From Citrus sinensis (lineage: Eukaryota > Streptophyta > Magnoliopsida > Sapindales > Rutaceae): a stretch of 64,000 nt of DNA. This document shows, in pieces, positions 11,090-21,022 of the stretch. Under the pieces are notes generated by a model. It searched no databases. It worked only from the letters and a program-made list of their open reading frames with translations, and was not told where the DNA came from. The position numbers and the translations under genes are program-made. Every line of letters starts with the position of its first letter. Position 1 is the stretch's first letter. Location: positions 42,427,501-42,491,500 of the forward strand of contig NC_068558.1 in assembly GCF_022201045.2 (NCBI RefSeq), written 5' to 3'.

Positions 11090-12545
11090 TGACACAACTT
11101 AAAAGAAATTTTTAACTCTCAAGTATAAGAGTATCTTGTTGTATTATAACTCAGTAAGTTCGAGGTCGATTCACAGAGAAAAAATTTAATTTGTTTATTT
11201 TATTTTAACTAAAAATTGAAATTAAAACTTAAATATAAACAACTTAATTTAAATGAAACTATGAAATTGAACTAGTTAGGGTTATGGATTCACTCTTAGA
11301 AGTAAATAAAACTTAATAAATTCTTTTTGCTAATTTTTTTGAGATTTATTACCCAAAAGATTAATTATATAAATTATTATTATTTTTCCTTTAATTTTAT
11401 GATGGATTAAGTATTTATTGTGCCAAAATTTAATTTGTCTGCAATAAGTCAAAATACCATTTCACCATACCTTATACTAAGATCTTAAGAATTTATTGTG
11501 CCAAATTCATTTGTTTGTCTACAATAAATCAAGATTTCAAAATATAAAATATGTATAAAATTAAATAGAAAATAATTTAATTTTATAAAATTAAAAATAG
11601 AATTTGATTACATCATATTTATTTCCTAAGAGTTTTACCTTCCCCTAACTAATATTATTTAGTTAAGCATAATTGAAATAAAAAGAAGTAGTAAAATTGA
11701 ATTACTTATAATTAAAAGTAATAAAAATAACTAAAATTGGAAATAAAACTAATTTTATTTATAAAAATAATTATACAAAATATTAAAAACACACCTGAAA
11801 ATCAAGGTTACAGGGAGATGGAGAGAATTTGAGAAGAAGAGAGTTGTAGAGAGATTATTAAAAACATAAAAATGAGGCTCTATTTACAGAAAAATAATTT
11901 CATAATTAAGTATTTTGCGGTCCAACATAAGTTTCATGCATGTGCTCCTCACAACCATTAGATCAAGATCCAATGGCTGGTCAAACTTTAAAAGTCAACA
12001 TCACACATGGCATCGTTTGACTCGTCCGATTTGGCCAAATAATGGTTGAGATTTGGCGGGTTAATGGGTGGATCGGGTCGACCCTAATACAAAGATTCAG
12101 ATCCTACAACTTACTTCACCAACCATTGTCACGTGGCACAATCATGGCCGTTGAATCATGAACGATTGAGATTTAGTCAAAATTGCCGGCTATCCCATGC
12201 ACTCATATCTATTGTAAACTCATTTCATCATCCAATCAGTACTCGGTCAACAGGAAAAGTCAACTCTTTTTACACAAACTCAATTTTAAGCCGATCTTGA
12301 TTGATCTTAAGGTTTTCGGACCTCCGGAATTCAAATTTGACCTCTGTTTATCTGTTTGGAGCCTCGAATTACATAAAATTAATATTTTTCCTAATAAACA
12401 CATAAAAATACACAAAATTAAATATATTTAAACCATAATTAATAATTCCTAATAAATTACATAAACACAAATAAAAATTATAACATAAGCATAAAATAAC
12501 ATATTATCACTTGATAATTAAACAATTTTTAATACTAATCAACAA
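11090..12545 (-). repeat. LTR, right arm of palindrome
   Basis: Inverted counterpart of the left LTR, carrying the same promoter and R/U5-like stretches with scattered substitutions (for example in the TATA-like region). The outer end is near 12545, where similarity to the left arm stops. Confidence 0.7.
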
Positions 12546-15443
12546 CCAGTTACAAGCCTTTTAACCAAAAAACCTTTAGAAATAAAGAAAAAAAAATCTC
12601 TTACTTATTATTTCGTTTAACAAGATCACCCAACAACACCTCTTATTGCCCCAACTACGCGGCTACGCCCACCTCAAGTTCCTTCCCTTCCAAATTTTCT
12701 CGACTTCTGACTAGTTCCTTCACTTCCAACGGTGATTTCGTGTAAACTACAATTTCAATTTTCAACAATCTTCAACTTAGATATTGTTCTATTGCCTAGT
12801 TATTTATTTATTTATTTAGATTAAATGTTATTTAAATTGCTTGGTTGATTGATCATTGATGATAATGAGCACTACAATATGTTTTGGGCATGAAAACATT
12901 AGAATTTTCTTAAGATTATGATTTATCATAAATGGCACACTAAGTATTTATTCAAATGCTTCTAAGAGACTATTGATTCAAATTTATTATTATTTTTAAG
13001 TTAAAGCGAAGGCTGGTATGCCGACTAATTAAGAACGACGAACGTGCGTGTCTTCGTCGCTCAGCCAAATGTCCATGCATGGCATGGGCTGCCGGCTATC
13101 ACTTGCGTTGCCTAACAAAAATGCCCAAGCATTACATAGGTTGCTGGTTGGGCAATGCAGGCACCATGTCTGCGTCGCCCAGTCGAATATTTGCACGACA
13201 ACATGTGTTCGCCCAACTAAATTGGTCTCGAATTTTTTAGCTTTTTATAAAATTTGTGCTAATATTGTCCGAATTTATTGTTTATATATTTATGCCAAGA
13301 AGATGCATCCCTGGTCGCTAAATATATTAATTGAGGATCATTTCCCAGGTTGCATAATAAATTTAACAAGATTTAATTTTGTGACTACACACATATATAG
13401 ACTAAGTTAATAGGTATTCAATTTGAGTCATTTAAGAAGTCAATTTTTGGTCATTTTCTAGCCATGGGGGATCTTAGATTTACCAATCCACATCCTCCAA
13501 AACGTCAGTTGGACAACTGCAATGTTCATAATTCATTAGGGACTTAATGTTATACATTTTTGCATGCACGTTATCTACTGGTGTATTGACAACATTATCA
13601 TCGATGGAATCATTATAGGAGTGGAATGAGGAGCAGTATTCAAAGGCTGAAATTTGAATTTATGGCAACGAAGGAGATTCTTTCAAAACTTTGGAGAGCA
13701 CTTATCGTTAATTGGATAAAAATTCATACACATAATAACCTCCACCATTTGATCATTCTATATGTTTATAAGGATCGAAACAATGAGTTGCATCGGATGA
13801 GTTGATTTTACATTTGTCTTCATCGTGAGGGAATATTAATTGCATACAATCTTGCAATAAAATTATTCGAACATTACAACTTTTCAGAACCAAAGTGCAG
13901 TGACATTTTCATTCTCCTACTTCATACAACCATCCTTCAGAGTCTCCCATGCTCCATCAAAATGCATTTTAAGCACAATTGACTCCTTTAACCTGATGCA
14001 ATATTATCATATTAATTAAATAATTAATCATTAACAAACTCTAGTGATCCGGGTGTCAACACCTATAGTCAGACAACAAAAATAGTCACTCGAATTACAT
14101 GCGATTGTATGTTAAACAACACAGGAACCAATCACCAACATACAATTGTCTATCACTTAGGTAATCATCATTTTAAGTTTAGGCGACAGGTACTTGTCGC
14201 CTAGATTTTGGATTTTATTTTTAACATCGTTAAACACCCATTTTCGTTAGATTTTGATGAAATTTTAATAATTTATAAATCTGTGAACTCTTACATTAAC
14301 TATTTTATTTACCAACATTATAATAAAATGAACAAAAGTATCATTTACCCAATAAAAAATTGTAGAAATGCTAACCTTTATTTCTTGTTGCCCTTTATAT
14401 TATTGATTGATTTTGTCTTTAATGCTTGGATAAATATTTTAGTTCAATGAATGTGGGTTGAGTGATACTTAACAATAATTCTTGTTTGATTTGAAATGGG
14501 GGGTGTTTTGTTGGAGTGTGAAGACAAGGTTTGACTATTGCTTGGGGATTTGAGTTTAGTTTTAAGGTATTTTAAAAATAGATAGACATGTGACAATTCA
14601 TTAACTTTCGCCGATAATTGTAATAACATTGGTTGCCTTATGCCCTTATAGTGAAATGACATCTCTATTCTTGTGATTTTGTTTATATATGGGTTAATGT
14701 CACTTGGGTGACACTGTTAACATAATAATATATTATAAATTTATGAACTTAGTATATATATTATGGACTTTCATTCACTTCCCTCCATCAAGAAAGTGAT
14801 TAATTATCCTTATTTTTATTTTTAGAAAAAAAGAAATAATAATTATTATCATGATCTAATTATTAAAAGTGAGTAGTCTCAATTCATGAATGCGAGCCAC
14901 ATTAAGCATATGCATGTTGAGATTAGTGCATTATAATTAATAATGTTTGCGACATATTCATGAACCATATTATGAATATGCATGTAACATTTAATGCATG
15001 TAATCAACACTTGTTTTGACGTTTATCAAAGAGGTTATAAATGTTTTGAAAATAGGTACACAAATGACACTCCGTTTAAGTTTGCCATAAAACTTAACAA
15101 ATTTGGTTGTTGAAAATTAATTTGAAGATTTTTGCTCCCATTAGCTGATTTATAATTTTTATGGATAAATAATTTTTTAAGGTTAGAAATAAAGGAGAAG
15201 AAGACGAACAAGAATTAGAGAAGAAGAAGAAGAAATAGAAAAGACGAAGAAGAAGAGGGGAAAAGGAAAAATAAAAATAAAAGAAAAAAATAGAGAGAGA
15301 AGAGGAGTTTTCTTCTTTATATATGGGGTTTGGTTATTGCTTGGAGTTTTAAGTTTAGTTTTGTATGTTCAGTTTTAAGAGTACTTTAGTTTAAGAGACT
15401 TGTAAATGATTTGATATTGTAAGAAAAATTTAAACGCGGTCTT
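12546..15443. other. Gene-free DNA, some repeat-like stretches
   Basis: No exon set or protein motif is convincing. The 120-codon frame at 13048-13410 has no recognisable domain. A hairpin with 9-bp arms, TAGGCGACA...TGTCGCCTA, lies at 14180-14203. Similar TTGCTTGG..TTTAGTTTT stretches near 14540 and 15340 suggest a decayed repeat. An AAG/GA-rich purine tract spans about 15188-15310. Confidence 0.5.
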
Positions 15444-15550
15444 CTTTTTTTTTTTCTCCTCAAGCAGCACACTCAAAAGTACCAGCTCGACCTCGGGATC
15501 ACTCGAATCTATGAGACCTACGCGCTGGCCAACTGCGCTACCGTTGCGAG
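15444..15550 (-). pseudogene. tRNA-Met-derived retropseudogene / SINE-like, poly(A)-tailed
   Basis: Minus strand 15549-15484 reproduces elongator tRNA-Met from the D arm through the CAT anticodon loop to the variable loop: TAGCGCAGTTGG (A box), then GCGCGTAGGTCTCATAG, then GAGGTCGAG. The T arm is missing; the break falls where plant tRNA-Met has two TCGAG repeats. About 25 bp further on is a run of 11 A. A tRNA head with a poly(A) tail suggests retroposition (SINE-like) rather than a working tRNA gene. Confidence 0.65.
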
Positions 15551-15811
15551 AAACGCAGGGTGTAACTATAAAAAATAAAAAAATTGACATACGAGAAACG
15601 GCGTCGTAAGCATTGCTTCCTCCCCACGGGCACGTTCAGAGTAATTTACCTGCCTACACACAAGCACCGTAAGGGCTGATTCCGAAAAGAAATAGAAAAA
15701 AAAAAAAAACAAAACAAAACAAAAAAACCCTAACTCTTCCCTCCTTTGACAACCTCGCTCTCTCTCACTTGATTCAGTAGAGAGAGAAATAGAAAAAACC
15801 CGATATTTATA
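15551..15811 (+). promoter_or_regulatory. Promoter/5' UTR of the hnRNP-like gene, with telo-box
   Basis: Directly upstream of the coding start lies an A-rich tract with AAACCCTAA at 15725-15733, a plant telo-box common in promoters or leaders of translation- and RNA-related genes, followed by CT-rich TCTTCCCTCC and CTCGCTCTCTCTC (leader-like). The transcription start is not determined. Confidence 0.55.
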
Positions 15812-17994
15812 ATGGAATCGGACGAGGGAAAGCTATTCATTGGAGGAATAGCATGGGACACGACCGAAGGCACGCTTAGGGATTACTTCACCCGATTCGG
15901 TGACGTTTCGCAGGTCGTCATTATGCGTGACAAAACGACTGGTCGTCCACGTGGCTTCGGCTTCGTCGTCTTCTCTGATCCTTCTGTTCTCGATCAAGTC
16001 CTCCAGGACAAGCACACCATTGATGGCCGTCCTGTGAGTCTCCCTACCATGTCTTTCGAAATTAATTATCTTTTTGGCTTATTTAATTTGATTTTGTCAT
16101 GTTATTTTTTGAAAGCCTTATTCTTTACTTGTCAATTGGTGGTGGGATGTCCTAGGTTCTTACTTCTTATTGAGTTTCACTATTTGATTAATCAACGGTT
16201 GATTTTTACTGGTGGTGGGTGATTAGGGTTTGCTTCTGTTGCTTCAAAATTTGTTTTTGAGTTTCTTTTTGATTGGTAATAAAATTTTAATTTTGGTGAC
16301 TTGCCCGTGTTTAGCATGCTTAATTGGTGGTCATAGTGAGGTTCTTGACTTATTTGATTAACAAATTTATTTTGTTGTATTTAGTATGGTTTTTTTTTTT
16401 TGGGGGGTTATGTCTGTGTGAATTTTTTACTTTCATAATTATGGCATTGCTCCGTTTGTTTCTTTACATGTACTTGCTCTGTTTTGTTTTTGAATACTTC
16501 TGCCCAAATTGGTAAATTTGTTGGTTTACTACTTGTCATCTTGAAAAATAAGTTTTGGTGTTAAACTGTCTAATAAGATAATATCTGAAATGGTCACTGT
16601 TGTACCCTCCTCCTAATAGATTTAACTTTTGGGTTGGATTTCCTAACATTTGGTATGGCTAAAACCGTTAAGGCCGACATATCGTTGCTTGAGTGCAAGT
16701 TATTTGCTATCCTGATTGGCCTAGATATTATTAATTTTTTTTCTATTGGACTAAATAGAAAGCTGTTCATATTCTGGTTGGTTGTTTCTTTATATTATTT
16801 GTTTTTCCTCATTTATACGTAGTTCTTCATACAGAACAAGTTGACTATTATAGTAGACCTACTGTTCACGTTCATACGCACATGTAAATATATGTAGACA
16901 TGTTCATACACACGTAAAAATATGTAAACATGTGTATGTTTTTCAGCATTTAATTTGCTTTGGCTACATAGGTGGAGGCAAAGAGGGCTCTGTCAAGAGA
17001 AGAACAACACAATTCAAGATCTGGAAATTTTAATTCTGGCAGAGGTTCCGAAGGAGGGGGATATTTCAAAACCAAAAAGATATTTGTTGGAGGGCTACCA
17101 CCTACTTTGACAGAGGATGGATTCCGTCAGTATTTTGAAAATTATGGTCATGTGACCGATGTTGTAGTTATGTATGACCAGAATACTCAGCGTCCTCGTG
17201 GCTTTGGTTTTATCACCTTTGAAACAGAAGATGCAGTTGATAATGTTCTTCAGAAGGTCTTTCATGAGTTGAACGGTAAGCTTGTGGAGGTAAAACGAGC
17301 CCTCCCAAAAGATGCTAGTGGTGGGGGTCGAAGTGGGGGCTATCAAGGTTACGGTGCCTCTGGTGGCAATACTAGTTCATTTGATGGCCGATTGGATGGG
17401 AATAGATATATGCAAACCCAAAGTAATGCAGGCGGTTTCCCACCTTTTTCAGGCTATGGGGCAGCTGGCTATGGTTATGGAGCAGCAAGCGGTGGAGTTG
17501 GATATGGTGGTTATGGTGGTTATGGTATGGGTGGTTATGGAAGCACGGGTCCAGGTTTTGGCGGTCCCGCTGGAGCATACGGAAATCCAAATGCAGGTTT
17601 TATTAGTGCAGCACCTGGTGCCTTAAAGAGTTCTTGGGGAAGCCAAAATCCTTCTGGTTATGGCACTTCAGGTTATGATGCAAATGCAGGCTATGGAGCC
17701 AACAGAGGAAGTGCTGTTTCTCCTCTGGGCCACTCCTCAAGCGGGGCATCTGGTTATGGGAATCAAGGTTATGGGTACGGTAATTATGGTGGAAGCAGTG
17801 GACCTTATTCTGGTGGCTATGGAGCTGCTGGTGGACGAGCTGGAAGTGGTGCTGGAGGAGAGAATGAATATGGTGACACAAATGGGAACTCAGGCTATAC
17901 AAATGCATCCTGGAGGTCTGATTCTTCACAGACCTCAAGTGGTTACAGTGGTGGGTATGGTGGTGCACATTCCCGACAGGCGCAACAGCAGTGA
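15812..17994 (+). CDS. hnRNP-like protein: two RRMs plus glycine-rich tail
   Basis: Nuclear/cytoplasmic RNA-binding protein of the plant hnRNP 1 / Musashi-DAZAP1-like group (relatives in Arabidopsis include At4g14300 and At2g33410, from memory). Two exons, 15812-16033 and 16972-17994, joined in phase 0, give 414 aa. RRM1 covers about residues 6-80, with RNP2 LFIGGI (8-13) and RNP1 RGFGFVVF (47-54). RRM2 covers about 109-187, with RNP2 IFVGGL (111-116) and RNP1 RGFGFITF (150-157). The C-terminal 220 residues are Gly/Tyr/Ser-rich (GYG repeats), low-complexity and probably prone to condensate formation (inference). The 938-bp intron splits the last strand of RRM1; its retention would end the protein at 16222 with a broken RRM1. 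A likely role is mRNA processing or stability; the exact target is unknown. Confidence 0.9.
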
Positions 17995-20930
17995 TTGGCG
18001 ATGCCCTCAGTTTTTTTCTTTGCCTGGTGGAAGACTCAATTTATGATGACAAGAGATTGTGGGAATGGTTGGGTTGCCTGAATCTCAATTTTAGCTTGCA
18101 GTAGTCATTCTGCTCATATACAATGACTAGGAGTTCCAATTAGTAGCAATATTTATTTTTTAGTATTGTTTGTTATTAAGTCATAGTGGTTGACTTAAAG
18201 TTGTTTGTTGTTTTGTCTGCTTTTTTATGTGGAGCTACTTTACTTTCTAGTTACTTGTCAAGGCTAGTATGTTATGAGCTTTTGTTTAATATTGTGGGTG
18301 ATTATAATATTAATGTTTGGTTAATAACATTTTATTATTGTATATCGCCAATAATCTGCTAGAAATTTTGTACATGATGTTGAGATATTTTATTTTGAAG
18401 CTTTTGCTTTTACTAGCTTAATTTCAGCAGCTGAGTAATTTGGTATCATAAAGATTGAAGACTAGAGTTAGAGATACTGAAATATTGTGAAGCTGCATAG
18501 TAATGTGGTTACATCTCTATGCCATTAGCATTGGTCAGTTCCTAATGAGTAGAAGTAACCATAGTGGTAGACATATCACAAAGAGACATAATTGTTTTCC
18601 TCCTGTATTTGCCCTTTTTGTCCAGGACATTCCAAGTTGGAAGTCAAGGGACTCAATAATTAACTGGGATTTGTGGCGTGGACAGGAAATTAAAGCGAGC
18701 TCACCAAGTGATACTTTTCTTTTGTGATCTTTCTGGCAGATGCACAGGCTGGAGTCTTCAAAACCTCTGAATAGGTCATGGTACGTGCGAAGTAGGATAG
18801 GTAGTTCCTTATGGCTTTTTTTTCTTTTTTCTCTTTTTTTTTCCCTTACTTTTCATTTTCTCCATACTCTTCGCGTATTTGCTTGTTCTGGTTTTCTTAG
18901 GCTTAGAAATGCTGTCATGACTACTGATTCTTTTGGAGGATTGAGGATAAAGATTAGATCAAGTTCTTGAATTTCAGTTTTAGATATAGCTTTCCGGCAT
19001 AGGTTAGTGGCCTTCATGAAATTTTTGGGTCTTTGGTAAGCGGCCCTCATTTCAGTTTTAGATATAGCTTTCTGGTCTAGGCCATACAGCAGTACATTAT
19101 CGTTTATCATCCTAATGATGTTTTCTATGCGTTGGTCTTGGATGCATGGCAGCAGATCATTCTCTATAGCTGGTGGCGTCCGCCAAAATGCATAACCAGC
19201 GAAAGGGGTGTGTCTCAACATCGTTTGTTCCTCCTAATGGTTCCTACCTTCTTTGAATCCCCTGTTTTGTTGTGGTGGTATTTGCCATCTATATTATTTT
19301 CTCTTGTATTCTTTGTATACTTTAATTGTGTTCTGTATTTGTAAGACCGGGCCTTTTTTCCCTGGGAATGATCAAGCTCTTTCTTATCAACCCAATAAGG
19401 AATTTATGTCAAGAAAATATGGAGCCGTCATGTGCCATGTAAAGTTATATTGATTGTGAGTTGTCATTGGATAGAAAGAATCTTGGAGAGAGTGTAGTGG
19501 TTTGGTTTCAGACTTTCAGCTTTCATACAAACATTAGGATTAGAAAAATAAGCACTTCTTCAAGGACCCATTGTCACTCTAACTGAGCTTCTCTTTGTTT
19601 TGATGAACTGAGTATTTGATGGCTTTTATTCTTTCTACGCCACAGGGAAAAAGCTTCAAATAGTGGAACGGAAGCTTGCCCTGCTTCCGTAATTTTGGCC
19701 GGGGAAAATGTTGGGCTATTGATCTTAGAGGAGGAGAAAGCTCTTGTGGTTTAAAGAAGATTTGATTACAGGATTTTGGAATTATTCAACATTTCTGATA
19801 CATAATAATCATCTTTATGATTCATTGGATGTGATCGAGCTAGTCAAGACTCGAATAGTGATTTATTTAAAAAATAAATGAAGAAATATTAACTATTTTC
19901 TTAAAGTCATTTGAGATGTATGCATGTGGAGTATTTCAAGTTTCAACCAGATATCCGGCCATAGAATCAGACAAGAATTAATCAGGCTTTTTAACTTCCC
20001 TCCCCTTATCTGGTGGCGGACATCTAATCTTAATGGCAGCTGGCAGGGGTTTGGGCCCAGTTTTGAATAAAACAAGCAAATTTCGTCCTTGATGATGATG
20101 TGTTTTTAGCCGATTCGGCTTGGGGATACAAACAATATAATCCTTTGACATAATCCAAAAAAATAAAAAGGGTGTAGATTCATTCATTCCATTGAGGAAT
20201 TAAAAATTTTGGAGTCACTCTAACTTCTGGTTTATCCTTCTTTGATGTCATTTGCTTTTATGTTTTTAGCAAGGTACGAGCTGTCCTTGTTACTCGCACC
20301 ATTTGCAATTTTTATTTTTTATTTATTTATTTTAACAAGTAGTGAAATCAATTATTTGTTTTTTTTTTTTTTATGTAAAAAAGGAGTCTTTTCTCTTAAC
20401 CTGTTACGTACTTGAGAGCAAAAATATAATCCTTAATTACCAAACTGCAGAGCCCAAATCAGCTAAAAACTAATTGACAAGAGCTGTATATATTTTCAAT
20501 TCTTATCCAAAATATGACAATTGCTTATTATCGTCGTATTCATACCTTTACCAGAGCGAAACGAGATTAGTCAAAATGGGGACTCAGAATTGCCAAAGTT
20601 GCTAGGAATGAATGACCGGTTATTGTCTTTTAAGTTGCTTTTTGGCTGTAATTAAAGCATGGTAATTAGTAACTAAGACTTGGGTAATGGCTTCTGTCAG
20701 ACTTTCCTAGAATGCATAGAGACTTCGCTTCGTTTGATTGTGGCATCTTTTTATCTTTGGCTTCTTTTATCGTTCCAACAACTACTTCTAAGTAGGTCGA
20801 TATTCTTGAGGCACCAACAAAAATTTAGGGGGAGTGTAAAACAAGTTAATTGAACTTATTAGACGGAAAAAGCAGCTATCTATTCACTAATTATAATAAG
20901 ATGTTCTTTTTTTTCTTTCTACTTGATTAA
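17995..20930. other. 3' UTR of hnRNP-like gene, then gene-free DNA
   Basis: The first few hundred bases after the stop are probably 3' UTR. A 27-bp sequence, ATTTCAGTTTTAGATATAGC plus TTTC(C/T)GG, is repeated at 18971-18997 and 19049-19075. No other exon, RNA gene or complete element is recognisable to about 20.9 kb. Confidence 0.5.
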
Positions 20931-21022
20931 GAGAGCTTATATATTTATATATATATAGAGTACACAGTCGACCCAGCCAGTACCTCATCTCTCTCCAGGG
21001 AGCAGTAAGTAATAATTGATTA
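20931..21022 (+). promoter_or_regulatory. Core promoter and leader of NPF copy 1
   Basis: A TATA box (TATATATATATAG, about 20946-20958) lies 65-75 bp upstream of the ATG, followed by a CT-rich leader (CATCTCTCTCCAGGG). Only the last 14 bases of this region (from 21009) are present upstream of copy 2. Confidence 0.6.

Larger units (their letters stand above)
7367..12545. mobile_element. 5.2-kb palindrome of two LTR-retrotransposon 5' halves
   Basis: The segment is a near-perfect inverted repeat: left arm 7367-9933, 35-bp spacer 9934-9968, right arm 9969-12545. Each arm, read inward, contains an LTR of about 1.45 kb, a primer-binding site complementary to the 3' end of tRNA-Asp, a leader of about 0.85 kb and the first codons of gag. 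No protease, reverse transcriptase, integrase, polypurine tract or 3' LTR is present. The PBS type and gag wording fit a Ty3/gypsy element of the Athila sort (inference). The two arms differ by scattered substitutions, so the inversion is not an assembly mirror of one read. Confidence 0.85.

Noticed and set aside
13048..13410. 120-codon plus-strand frame in the 12.5-15.4 kb gap
   Set aside because: No motif, no upstream promoter or exon partners; composition does not resemble nearby genes.
17312..18046. Several 70-130-codon frames on both strands over the hnRNP tail
   Set aside because: They are shadows of the glycine/tyrosine-rich low-complexity coding sequence.
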